Assembly: GCF_902686445.1 (NCBI RefSeq)
Contig: NC_062213.1
Location: forward strand, 7,375,241-7,439,240
Length of the DNA: 64,000 nt
Reading direction: 5' to 3'
DNA from: Sciurus carolinensis
Taxonomy: Eukaryota; Chordata; Mammalia; Rodentia; Sciuridae
The position numbers and the translations under genes are program-made. Every line of letters begins with the position of its first letter. Positions within the stretch are counted from its first letter, which is position 1. Of this stretch, positions 10,831 through 22,091 are shown piece after piece. Below the pieces are notes generated by a model that saw only the letters and a program-made list of their open reading frames with translations, had not been told where the DNA came from and searched no databases.

Positions 10831-12285
10831 CTTGGGTGCACACTCTCCTCCAGCCCATAAGAACGCTGCTTGTCAGAACCTATACTCTGAAGGGCGACTT
10901 CCCTCAGGAATTAGTAACAGTGATTCTTTCCTGTGACATACTTCCTAGTTTTTCCATGATCACTGCTTTTATCCTTAAAAAGCTTTCTTTCTACAAGGAC
11001 TCCTTTAGTTGCTGAGTAAATTGGCTTCTTAACTCACTATTAATTACCCACAAGGACACTGGCCTGTTACCGAGAATCAACACAAGGCGGAGTTTCTCTG
11101 TTAATTTATTTCATTCCTTAATTCTGTATTCTGGTTGATGGGCCTTCTTGGCGTTATAAATCCAGGTCGAGTAATTAACAACTACACCTTCAGCCCAGTT
11201 CTCTTTCTTCTTTCTCTCCTCACTACTTCTGCCTCCTTTGATCTGCTTCATTTTTAAAATTAGCTTATGTGCATGCCAGAGTTGATTCCTTGGGTCTGAA
11301 CAAATTGGGGAGTTTTGAAAGGTCACGACCACCACACAGTGGCACAGGTCTCAAGCAAGGGCAGTCGACACAATCACACAACAACAAAGCCACCGCTTAC
11401 TCAGCCTCGGTGAAGAGCTTTTCACCCCATACCTCACGTTCTCACCACCAGCCTAAGAAGAAGGTGTCCTTTCCATTCCTATTCAGAGATGGGACGATCA
11501 GGCACAAGAGGATAAATGGTCTCTCTGAGAACCCATAGGTACAAGTGACTCCAAAACTGTTTTCTGCCTAGCAAGTTGTGTGATTAAGAGTACAACGCTC
11601 TTTCTTCTGATCCTGACATGTGAAGGTGTGAAATTTCCTGGAACTGAGAAGTAGGAGACAGATGGAATAGAAGATCAGGAGTCAAGGGACCCAGCATGCC
11701 TATGGAGATGGCGCTAAGTTGGGTGGATGGCAGGGTACTATAGAGTGTCCAGTGAAGTGTTTGAGACTCTAGTTAAAGGACAAATGGCCCTGAAAGATAT
11801 CAAGAAGTGTAGATCAAACTTGGTAGGAGAGTCAAGGCTGGGTAAAGTGGACTCCTCCCAAGTCTATGAATCCTAGTTGACCAGCCTCTCAATGGCAGGC
11901 CTCATGCAGCAGTTGGTGGTTCAGGGGTCAAAAGCTGAGTCCCAGAGAGATGCAATCAGCAGGCAGTAGGCAGACTTCTCAGAACTCCAGGCAACTAGTT
12001 GGCTTCAAAATAAAAAAATACTGACCAGGGAAGGACTGAAGAAACTCAAGAAGGCAAAGTAGGAGTCAGGCCATCAACAGGGCTACAGAAAATGTGCCAT
12101 GGCTTCCTTGGGCAAGTCAGCCACCAGGCCCACAAAAGCATGGGTAATTAATCCTCACTAGCTCCAGCTGCAGGCCAGTACTGCGGGACCACAGCAAAGA
12201 CTTCAGCCCCACAGGAAGGGCATTCTGCATCTCAACTCTGCAGCTCATTTCCTGTAATTTATCATTGAGAAGTATTTACCTTGCT
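10831..12285. other. Unique sequence, no feature seen
   Basis: No confident repeat or exon. A 139-codon plus frame (10596-11015) overlaps the MIR and is not coding-like. The 11600-12250 part has balanced composition without landmarks. Confidence 0.4.
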
Positions 12286-12289
12286 GGAA

Positions 12290-12425
12290 TCTTGACTTTT
12301 ATACCTGTAAAAATAGAAGGATGGAACTAAATCTGGGGTGGGAACTGAACTTGAGAAAATAAGTTAATGTGTTCGGAACACCTGGCATGGTATTTGTTAT
12401 ATGGTCAGTACCAAAAAGGTGATGT
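12290..12425 (-). mobile_element. MIR SINE fragment
   Basis: On the minus strand this is the 5'/core half of MIR. The plus strand shows 'ctgtaaaaatagaaggatggaact' and 'gaaaataagttaatgtgttcggaacacctggcatggta'. These correspond to the reversed 'ctgtaaaatggggat...gttaatacatgtaaagcgcttagaacagtgcctggca' landmarks. Confidence 0.65.
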
Positions 12426-14581
12426 GAAGGTGTTTCCTGTCTCAGCAGAACTCATTCTAAGACAGGGTGGCTCTAAACTTGGTAGATGCACCACTCATTC
12501 ACTCATTTAGCCAATAATTAAATTCCAGTCGCTGAGCAAAGACTGGGACAGAGCCTTGTCTCACTCCTTGTCTATGACCTCCATTACAGCTGCCTTAAGA
12601 GTACAGTGGCGCTCATACCAGAAACTTAAGAAATAACAGGCTACTTAATTCATCCATTAACTTACCTTTCTTGCTCCATTTAACTTATTAGGAAATTATT
12701 TTTATATCTGCATATTAAACTATTTGTCCACATTTTATTGATGCATCATAGTTGTACATAATAGTGAGATTCATTGTTCCGTATTTGTACATGTACATAA
12801 TATAACAATATAATTTGTCCAGTGTCTTTCCCCCCTATTTCCCCTTTTCTTCCCCTCCTCTCTCTCCTGGTCCCTTTCCTCTAAGATCTCCCTTTAATTT
12901 TCATGAGATTACCCTTACACTTTTCTTCTCCTTTTTTTCCCTATAGTTTCCTCACATGAGAGAAAACATGTGACCCTTGATCTTCTAAGTTTGATTTATT
13001 TTGCTTAATACAATGTTCTCGAGTTCCATCCATTTTCCTGCAAATGACATACTTTCATTCTTCTTTATGACCCATTAAATTTCTATTGGTCGTATATTCC
13101 ACAGTTTCTTTATCCATTCATCCATTGATGGACACCTGGACTGGCTCCACAGTTTGGAGATTGTAAATTGTGCTGCTATATAAACATGCATACCTGTTTC
13201 TCTAGAGTAAGATGACTTTCAATCTTTAGGATAAATACGGAGGAGGGGTAGAGCTGGTTCATATGGTGCTTCCATGCCTAGTCTTTTGAGAAACCTCCAC
13301 ACTGATGTCTATAGTGGTTGTATTAATTTAAACTCCCACCAACAGTGAAAGTGTCTCTTCTTCACATCCTCTTCAGCATTTATTATTTGTTATTATTTGT
13401 ATTCTTGATGACTGGCTTTCTAACTGGGGTGAGATGAAATCTCAGTATATTTTTAATCTACATTTCCCTAATTGCTCATGATGTTGAACATGTTTTCATA
13501 TATTTTTTGACCATTTGTATATCTTCTTTTTAGATGGATCTGTTTAGCTCATTTGCCCATTTATTAAAACCCATTTATTTGTATAGATTTTTTTTTTTTT
13601 GGTGTTAAATTTTTGAGTTCTTTATATATCTCAGAGATTAATCTTTTGTCAGAAGAGTAGCTAGCAAAGATTTTTTCACATTATATTGGTTCTTCTCACA
13701 ATTGTAATTGCTTCCTTTGCTGTGCAGAAGTTTTCTAATTTGATGCCATCCCGTGTATTAATTTTGTCCTTACTTCCTGAGCTTTAGGGCTCCTATTGAA
13801 AAAGTGGTTGCCTGTGCCTTTATGCTAGAGTACTGACATTGTGTTTGCTTCTATGAGTTACATAGTTTCTGGTCTGATTCTTAGGTCTTTGATCCATTTT
13901 GAGTTGAATTTTGAGCAGGGTGAGATATAAGGATCAAGTCTCATTCTTCTACATATGGGTAGCCAGTTTTCCCAGTAACATTTGTTTAAAAGGTTGTCTT
14001 TTTCTCCAATGTCAGTTTTTGGCATCTTTGTCAAGGATCCAATGACTAGAGGTATGGGTTTGTCTCTTTGTATTCTATTCTGTACCATGGTCTATGGGTC
14101 TGTTTTTATGCCAACACTATGTGATTTTTTTACTATAGCTCTAGTATAAATTCAATTCAGGTATTATGACTGACATTAGCATTGCTTTTTGGCTTAGAAT
14201 CACTTTGACTATTCTGGGTCTTTTATTCTTCAAAAGGAATTTTAGGACTTTTTATTGTTGTTTTGTTTGGTTTGGTTTTGTGCTGTAAAGAATGTCATTG
14301 GTGTTTTGATGGGGATTGCATTGAATCTGTATATTGCTTTTGGTAGTATAGCCATTTTAACAATATTAATTTTGCCTGTAAATGAACATGGGAGGTCTTT
14401 CCATCTTTTGTGTCTTCTTCAATTTCTTTTTTCGATGTTTTATAATTTTCATTGCAAAGGTCTTTCACCTCTTTTGTTAAATTTATTCCTAAGTATTTTT
14501 AGGCTATTGTGAATGGAATTATAGTCATATTTTCTTTCTCAGCAGATTCACTGTTAGTATATAGGAAAGCTATTAATTTTT

Positions 14582-14784
14582 TTGGGGGGGTGGGGTGCCA
14601 GCGATTGAACTCAGGGGCACTCAAACACAGAGCCACATCCCCAGTTCTATTTTGTATTTTATAGAGAGAGTCTCACTGAGTTGATTAGCACCTCACTTTT
14701 ACTGGAGCTGACTTTGAACTCACCATCTCCTGCCTCAGCCTCCTGAGCTGCTGGGATTATAGACATGTACCACTACACCCAGAC
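14582..14784 (-). mobile_element. B1-dID composite SINE, minus strand
   Basis: On the minus strand a B1 half ('gggtgtagtggtacatgtctataatcccagc...gaggctgaggcagg') is joined to a tRNA-derived ID half ('ctggggatgtggctctgtg...gagttcaatcgctggcacc'), ending in a short purine-rich tail. Flanking 14-bp target duplications match except one base: AAGCTATTAATTTT at 14567-14580 and AAGCTATTGATTTT at 14785-14798. It inserted into the ORF2 part of the older L1. Its internal Pol III promoter boxes derive from the 7SL and tRNA-like halves. Confidence 0.93.
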
Positions 14785-14888
14785 AAGCTATTGATTTTTA
14801 TCCTAATTTGTAACCTGCTACTTGATGAATTTATTAACTCTGTCATTCTTCTGTTGGAGCTTTTTGGATCTTCTAGGTATATGACTAT

Positions 14889-14900
14889 ATCATCTTCAAA
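14889..14900 (-). other. Degraded LINE-1 reverse-transcriptase active-site motif
   Basis: On the minus strand these twelve bases read F-E-D-D. They are followed by I-V-I-Y-L-E-D, which aligns with the F-A-D-D-M-I-V-Y-L-E active-site strand of mammalian L1 ORF2p. The alanine of the A-D-D motif is replaced by glutamate, a one-base change from GCN to GAN. With the surrounding frame breaks this confirms loss of function. Confidence 0.75.
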
Positions 14901-16125
14901 CAGTGATAATTTGACTTCTTCATTTCCTATTTTTATTAATTTTATTTCCTTCTCTTGCCTAATTGCTTTGGCTCAAATTTCTACTACCATTTTAAATGCA
15001 AGTTGTGAGAGTGGATATCCTTATCTGGTTACAGATGTTAAAGAAAATGCTTTCGGTTTTTCCCCATGTACTATGAGATAGATTTTGTGTTTTTCATATA
15101 TAGTCCTTATGATGTTGAGGTAGGTTCCTTCTGTTCCTAGTACCTTCAGTGTTTTTATCATGAATGGGAGTTGAATTTTGTCAAAGTCTTTCTCTGCATT
15201 TATTGAGATAACTAAGAGATTTTTGTTCTTAATTCTATGTATGTGATGAATTACATTTTTTGATTTGTATGTGCTAGAACATTCTTGGATCTGTGAGACA
15301 AAACCAACTTCATCACAATGTACAATCTTCTTACTAATATTATTTTAACAATATTTCAAAGTATTTTATTAAGGATTTTTGCATCTAAGCTGGTCATAAA
15401 TATTGATCTGTAGTTTTCTTTCTTTGGTGTGTCATTATCTAATTTTATAATGAATGTGATACTTCATAGAGAAAATATGGAAGTGTTCCATCCCTTTCTA
15501 TTTCATTGAATAATTTGAGGAGCATTCAGTTTAGTTTTTTTTAAGTCTGGTAGAATTCAGCTGAGAATCCATCTGGTCCTGAGTTTTCTTTTTTGGAAGA
15601 TATTTTATTACTATTACTGTATCATTACTAGTTAATGGTCTGTTTAGGTTTTCTACATCCTCTTGATTCAATTTGGCACATTATATGTCTAGAAATGTAT
15701 TCATTTCTTCCATGTTTTCCAATTATTGGTGTGTAAGTTCTCAAATTAGTTCCTAATGATCCTCTGAATTTCTATGATTTTTATGGTGATCTCTCTTTTT
15801 TCATCTCTAGTTTTAATAATTTTTTAGTTCTTCTTTCTTTTTGTGTTGCTTAGTTTGACTAAGGTCTTGTTAATGTATTTTTGTCTTTTCAAAGAACCAA
15901 CTCTTTGTTTCATTGATCCTTTGTGTTATATTTTCATTCTCAATTTCATTGATTTTGGCTCTGACCTCAATTATTTCCTTCCTTTTACTGGTTTGGGAAT
16001 TGGATTGTTCTTGCTTTTGAAGGTCTTTGAAATATATTATTAGGTTGTTTGTTTAGGATTTTTCTGATTTCCCTATGTAGGCCCTCGTAGCTATAAACTT
16101 TCATCTTAGAACTGTCTTCATACCA

Positions 16126-16152
16126 GAATATACCAGACATTCTGGTATATTC
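16126..16152. repeat. 12-bp perfect inverted repeat with 3-nt loop
   Basis: The arms at 16126-16137 and 16141-16152 (GAATATACCAGA and its reverse complement) flank the loop CAT. The hairpin lies in the ORF2 portion of the minus-strand L1. It probably arose by a local templated mutation; no function is implied. Confidence 0.9.
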
Positions 16153-16326
16153 CATCACTATTTTCATTTGAGTCTAAGAATTTTTTTTTTTTACTTTTCC
16201 CCCTCATTTCTTCTATTACTCACTCATCATCAAAAGCTGTATTGTTCAATCTCCATATGATTATGTAGTTTATGTAGGATTTTTTAATTTTGATTTCTAA
16301 CTATATTTTATCATGATCTGATAAAA

Positions 16327-16860
16327 TTAAAGGAACTGTATCTGGGTTTTTTTTTTTTTTTTGCTGTTGTTTTCATCTGTCTCTTTATTGTATTTACTAA
16401 GAGTTGCTTTGTGCCCTAAAATATGGTCTGTTTTGGAGAAGGTTCCATGAGTCACTGAGAATATTGTGCATTTGACTCTTTTTAGATTAAATATTCTATA
16501 GATATCTGTTAAGTTCATAAGATTTATAAGACTTTTCAGGCCCAAAGAATCTTTACTGAGCTTATGTTTGGATGACCCATCTATTGTTGAGAGATGTGTG
16601 TTGAAATCACCCCATATTGTTGTACTGGTGTATATTTGAGACTTTAATTGGAATAATGTCTCTTTTATATAATGAGTTGGGCACACATTTGGGACATAAA
16701 TATTTACTATCCTTATTTCTTCTTGTTTTATAGTTTCCTTTACCAGTATAAAGTGACCTTCTCTCTCTAGTTTGATCAATTTTGGTTTGAAGTCTGCTTG
16801 GTCAGCTATGAGATTAGCTACTCCTGCTTGTTTGGGGGCTATATTCATATGGTATATCAT
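16327..16860 (-). pseudogene. LINE-1 ORF2 endonuclease-domain fragment
   Basis: A 177-codon open frame corresponds to most of the apurinic/apyrimidinic-type endonuclease domain of LINE-1 ORF2p. That enzyme nicks the genomic target to prime reverse transcription. Visible landmarks are a conserved block with QAGVANLI near the start, the EEIRIVNIYVPN strand, GDFNTHLS (Asp-Asn catalytic-site neighbourhood) around residue 85-92, and TDHILGHK near residue 145-152. The canonical SDH active-site tripeptide expected further on is not reached, because the frame runs into a poly-Lys/Asn tract (poly-T at 16345-16361) and ends. The N-terminal ~60 residues are out of frame. This is a dead fossil, not a host gene. 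Confidence 0.9.
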
Positions 16861-17689
16861 TTTACATTTTTCAGTTTCAGCCTTTGGTTGTACTTGCCTG
16901 TGAGTATCTTGCAGATAACAAATAATTCAGTCCTTTTAATTCTGTTCTGCCAGTCCATGCCTGTTAATTAGTGAGTTGAGAACATTTACTTACAATGTTA
17001 TTATAGAAATTCTTATTAAGTCCTGTTTTTAATATATTTCTAGTGTTTAACATTATGTTGCTTCTCATTTGCCTACTTAATCTTCAAATGATATTTTTTC
17101 ATCTTTGAGCTCTAGATTTATTTTTCTTCTGTGTGAAGTATTTCTGTAAGTAAGTTCTGTAGTGCTGGCTTAGCAGTCAGGAATTTCTTTATATCTGGCT
17201 TATGTTGGAAGGTTTGTTTCCCCTAATCAATTTTGAAGCATAGCTTTGCTGAATATAGTAATATTGGTTTACAGTTGTTTTCTTTCAGGGATTGGAACAC
17301 ATCTTTCTTACCTCTACTGGGTTTTAGAGTTTGTCTGAGAAATTGCCACTAGTTCAGATTGTCTTGTCTATAAATGTGACCTGATGTTTTCTGTTGAGTC
17401 ATTTAAAATTCTGTCCTTGTTCTATATGTTAGGCATTTTAATTATAATGTCCTGTGGAGAGGGTGTTGTTTTTTTAAATTTTATATTTGGGAATTTCTGA
17501 ATGCTTCCTTATCTGAATGTGCATCTTATTCTCAATATTTGGAAATTTTTCAGTTATTATTTCCCTGAAGAGGTTATATATTCCATCAATCTGAATCTCA
17601 CAACCTTCTAAATTCTGATTCTTAAACCTCATCTCTTTATATTGTGCCAGAGTTCTTGTATATTCTGATAATGGTAACTTCTTTTCTTT

Positions 17690-18062
17690 TCTTTTTTTTA
17701 AATTACTTTTTTATTTTTACAGGCTGCATTTTGATTCATTATACACAAATGGGGTTCATCTTTTCATTTCTATGGTTGTGCATGAAGTAGATTCATACCA
17801 TTTGTATAATCATAATCATACATGTACATAGGGTAATGATGTCTGTCTTATTTCACCACTTTTCATACCCCTGTCCTCCCTCTCATTTCCCTCTATGTAA
17901 TCTAAATTCCTCCATTCTCCTCTCACACTCCTTCACCCCCATATATGTAACATCATTCACTAAATACTGTCCAAATGTTCAAGGCTAGTGACTTTGAGCT
18001 CTTATATTCTCTTTAGCATGATTTACTCTATTAGAGCTACTTTTAGCTAAACATTATATTTG
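17690..18062 (-). mobile_element. Second LINE-1 3' end inserted in the older L1
   Basis: On the minus strand this is an L1 3' UTR whose terminal text is 'gaatcaaaatgcagcctgtaaaaata'. The same terminus occurs on the plus strand at 21695-21770. A T-rich run at 17690-17718 is its tail. It interrupts ORF1-like sequence of the surrounding L1, so it arrived later. Target duplications were not found, so the edges are approximate. Confidence 0.75.
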
Positions 18063-18236
18063 ATTTATTGTGTCTTTAATTTCATCTCTTCAAATGTTTC
18101 TACTTGATTCTTTTTCTGTCTCAATCTTCTTACTGAATTTTTTATTCATATCCTGTATTAACTTGCTTAATTCATTTAATAATTTTTCTATTTTTTCTTA
18201 GAATTAATTGATAATTTTTATAATCATCTTTTTGTT

Positions 18237-19455
18237 TTTTTTCTATTTTTGTTCTAATTAGTTATACATGACAGTAGAGTGCATTTATGCATTTTGATAA
18301 ATCATATATATTTCTGATCGTATATGTTGTAGGATCATATCAGTCATGAAGTCATATATGTACATGAGGTAATAATGTCTGTTTTATTCTACTATCCTTC
18401 CTACCCCCATACTCTGTCCCCTCCCTTCACTTCCCTCTACCTAATCTAAAATAAATCTGTTCTTCCCTAGCCCTCCACCACACATTGTGAATTAGCATCT
18501 GCATATCAGAGAAAGCATTCAGCCTTTGGTTTTTTGGGTTTGGCTTATTTCATTTAGTATGATATTCTCCAACTCTATCCATTTGCCAACAAATGCCAGA
18601 ATTTCATTTTTCTTTAAAGTTGAGTAATATCCCATCATATATATATATATATTCCACATTTTCTTCATCCATTAATCTGTTGAAGGACACCTAGGTTGGT
18701 TCCATAGATTGGCTATTGTGAACTGAGCTGCTATAAACATTGGTGTGGCTGCATCACTGTGCTATGCTGATTTTAAATCCTTTGGGTATAAACCAAGGAG
18801 TGGGATAGTTGGATCAAATGGTGGCTCCATTCCCAGTTTTCTTAAGAATCTCTATACTGTTTTCCATAATAGTGGCACCAATTTGCATTCCCACCAGCAA
18901 TGTATGAGTGTACCATTTCCCCCACATTCTTGCCAACATTTATTGTTGCTTATATGCCTGATAATTGCCATTCTGATTGGAGTGAATGAAATCTTAGAGA
19001 AGTTTTTATATGTCTTTCTCTAATTGTTAGAGATGTTGAACATTTTTTCATATATTGGTTGTATATCTTCTTCTGTGAAGTATGTTCAGTTCCTTAGCCC
19101 ATTTATTGATTTTTTTTTTGGTGTTATGTTTTTTGAGCTCTTTGTATATCCTAGAGATTAATACTTATTTGAGGTGTATGTGGTAAAAATTTTCTCCCAA
19201 TCTGTAGGTTCTCTCTTCACATTATTGATTGTTCCTTTTTCTGAGAAGAAGCTTTTCAGTTTGCATCCATCCCATTTATTGATTCTTGATTTTACTTCTT
19301 GTGCTTTGAGGGTCTTGTTGAGGAAGTCAGATCCTAGGCCAACATGGTGAATATTGGGTCTACTTTTTCTTCTAGTAGGCGCAGGGTCTCTATTCTAGTG
19401 CCTAAGTCTTTGATCCACTTTGAGTTGAGTTTCCTGCAGGGTGAGAAATAGAGAT
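18237..19455 (-). mobile_element. Third LINE-1 3' end (about 1.2 kb) inserted in the L1 block
   Basis: On the minus strand this holds an L1 3' UTR plus the end of ORF2. The tail at 18237-18260 is followed by the same 3' UTR type as 420-710. The reversed ORF2 landmarks 'aactctatccatttgccaacaaatg', 'tgggatagttggatcaaatggtggctcc', 'cccaccagcaatgtatgag' and 'ttgatccactttgagttgagtttcctgcagggtgag' then follow. The last of these repeats the landmark at 13890-13925 of the host L1, showing that this is a separate copy. A (TA)n tract lies at 18637-18651. Stops occur in all frames. Confidence 0.85.
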
Positions 19456-21640
19456 TACTTTATCTGATATTTAATTTACTTCAATACCTTTGGGGTTAGA
19501 TGCTGGTGAATTGTAAACTTTAGATGTCAGATTACCTGGTTTCTTCATATTTTTTGTTACTTTTGGGTTTTATGAATGAATTGAGATGAATTTCTCTTCC
19601 ACTCTTACGTGTGGGTCTTTTTATACCTCAGCCTTCTCTTGCCAAAGTGTCATATTGTGATCTTTACGGATATACCCTTGTAGTTGTGGTATCTACAGTC
19701 TTTGCATTAATTCTCTCTGTTCTTGCTATAGTAGTTGATGTCCATGAGCAGAACCTGAGGGCCTATTCCTAGTCATTGGTACCTGGGGCCTGTCATTAGT
19801 TTGGATTTTTGTCTTGTCTGTTCTTTGTACTAAAGCATAGCTGATATTTGAATGATATTAATTTGTATGTGGAGCAAGGTACACTGTTTTTGGCTGAGTT
19901 TAGTTCAGCAGTCAAGTCTCTTCCCTGGAAACTTAGTGTCCCTATAGCTTCTCAGCACCTCACAGAAAAGAGGGAAAACAACAATTTATGTAAACAACAT
20001 ACATCATTAAAATAAGCCCTCAGTTTCTACTATGATATCAACAAGTAGGACTAGTGGGGTCAGCAGTTGCTAACAGCAAATACAATAAATAACCATGAAC
20101 TGTATCTGACATTAAAACAAACAACAGGTGTCAACTATGTCATCCACAGCAATAATAACTGCAACAACGTGAAAGGTGAGAGCAGGAGTTATGTGAACCA
20201 CTTCGTTCTAAAAAGATGGTAAAAATACAATTCATTGAGAGAAAAAGAAATGTGGTAGAAAGGTAGCAGAGAATTTACAACATTCAAATGTGAACAGAGA
20301 AAATCCAGAGAAATATAATAGGTAGTGGTGATAAGGGAGGAGAAAAACATACAAGCGTAAAGGAAGAAAGACAAAACAAGAGAATTTGGTTGTCAGCAAG
20401 GGAAGAAAGGAGAAAAAGATAAATAAGAAAAACAAAACAAAATAGACAAAAACTGTAACCCTTAAAAGACAAGGCAAGGAAAAATAATTACATTTAAATG
20501 CATGAATGAATCAGCACAGCAGAAATACCAAAAAAAATTAAAAAGGAAAAAAAGATTCCTAATGAAGAATGAAAGGATCCTCTCCCATGATGTGGTCAAA
20601 ATGGTGGATGAGAGTGGATGATCCCTGCCTATGCCCAACTGAGCTGGGGCACTTGAACCCCTTCCTGTTTTTGTGTTGTTCACCGCACTGCCAGTTAGAG
20701 TGCAGCTGGCAGTTGGTCTAGGAATGAAGCTGGCTGAAGTAGCTCCAGCTGCATTCTCAACAGCGTAAGTGGAACAGAATGGAAGGTACTGTCCATTGTA
20801 GTTTTCTAGGCACAGACCAGCTCGACACCCTCTCACAGTGGGGCTGTTGCAGAGTTCTAAGAGGGGAGTTCTCACAGCTGGAGCTCAGATCTAATTAAGC
20901 CTTGGAGATCTTGTTGGAAGGTGTCTGCTCTGGAGAGATTAGATCAACAAACCCCTAGGACCCAGCAGATGCTGATCTCTGCTGGAAGACTGGATCTTAG
21001 GAGCCTCCCCAGATTTTACTCATGGAACAGGGAAGCCAATCCTCCATGCTCTCTACTGTCCACAAACATACCCTTCTCAGACTTGTACCTGAATGTATCT
21101 GCCTTCTTCGAGTCCCAAAAGAGCAATATTGGCTCCCCTTCATTTTAATGAAATAAATCCCCCTGTGTACGCTCTTCTCTGTGCCTGTTTCTCTCTTGTT
21201 CTGCTAGGTCAACCAGAAGGTCACACCATAGGCACTTGCTAGGACGGCAGTATTTGCTGTGATCTCCGGGACTCATGCAGCACTTTTCAAATACCAGTTC
21301 ACAGTGAGGTCTCTAGATGAGCTAAGTTCAGGCTGCCATTCATCTACAGGTTTTTCATAAAAAATCTGCCTGTTGTGTTTCTGTGTTCTCTCTCCTCTCC
21401 ATGGTGAACCAGTGCTGGTGCCACTGTCACAACCAGCTTGGTCCCAATGTACTCTTTCCTCTTTGTTCAAGGTACCCAAATTCTGCGTCTCTAAGACATT
21501 CTCATTGTCCAATATTGAAATTTAGTGAATTTTCTCTTTCACCCAACATACTGAGAAGTATTATCCTGATGCTTGAATCCCAAGTCATGGAGCAAATGGA
21601 AATGAAATTTTCCTCTAATTCACCATCTTTAATCTCCCTT
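19456..21640 (-). mobile_element. Probable 5' region (ORF1 N-terminus and 5' UTR) of the minus-strand LINE-1
   Basis: This stretch continues the L1 block beyond the third insertion. It has no competing repeat identity, an A-rich plus strand (20000-20600), and a right end near 21610 whose minus strand reads like an L1 start ('aaagatggtgaattagagg'). I recognise no protein motif in it. The assignment rests on position and composition, so part could be unique sequence or another element. Confidence 0.4.
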
Positions 21641-21694
21641 AATAGAATAATTAGAAAATTATTTATGTAAGAAAATATCTTATATAAAATAGAT

Positions 21695-21770
21695 TCAAAG
21701 TTTTACCCCATTTGTATACCATGAATCAAAATGCAGTCTGTAAAAATAAAAAAATAAAAAAATAAATAGA
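21695..21770 (+). mobile_element. LINE-1 3' terminal fragment, plus strand
   Basis: The last ~75 bp of an L1 3' UTR with A-rich tail. The text 'ccatttgtataccatgaatc' and 'aaaatgcagtctgtaaaaat' is the same terminus seen reversed at 17705-17750. It ends in repeated AAAAAAT units. Confidence 0.8.
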
Positions 21771-22090
21771 TTAATTCGTGAAATCACTTATATCTCAGGC
21801 TCTCCATAACTCTTGCTGTTTTCCTGAACAATGCTTGCTAGTCCAAATCTGGATAGTTATTGGTCCACATATAATTATTGGTTAAATGGGTGAATAAGTG
21901 GAAGACCTAACAAGTTCAATGTTAATTCCATCTGGTCTTAGAATGGGGCCTGATCAAAATAAAAAATGCCTTACTATTGCCTTCATGGACAGATTAATTC
22001 CTGAAGAAAAGGCTTAAATGCCTGTATGTCCAAAGAAGGTCCAAAGATGTCCAAAGCAGAGGTGAGGCATCATCCATTAACCAAGCTGGC
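21771..22090. other. Unique AT-rich sequence
   Basis: No element identified between the L1 tail at 21770 and the older L1 that starts near 22092. Confidence 0.4.
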
Positions 22091-22091
22091 C

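Larger units (their letters stand above)
12722..18236 (-). mobile_element. LINE-1 element, 3' UTR through ORF2 into ORF1 (host of nested insertions)
   Basis: A long degraded LINE-1 lies on the minus strand. Reading from its 3' end (low coordinates), the 3' UTR near 12722-13050 is followed by the ORF2 C-terminal region (the reversed landmarks 'tccattcatccattgatggacacctgg' and 'ctggctttctaactggggtgagatgaaatctcag'). Next come the reverse transcriptase region (about 13.9-15.9 kb) and the endonuclease region (16327-17000). The C-terminal ORF1 landmark ('ttagcagtcaggaatttctt') is near 17180, and a coiled-coil-like ORF1 region near 18080-18230. Frameshifts and stops break both frames, so it is inactive. 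A SINE (14582-14784) and a foreign L1 3' end (17690-18062) interrupt it. Confidence 0.88.

Noticed and set aside
14791..15081. 96-codon hydrophobic plus-strand frame resembling a membrane protein
   Set aside because: It is the antisense of the L1 reverse-transcriptase region; the Phe/Ile/Leu-rich look comes from A-rich L1 sense sequence.
18745..19023. 92-codon plus-strand frame
   Set aside because: Antisense of a L1 ORF2 3' segment.
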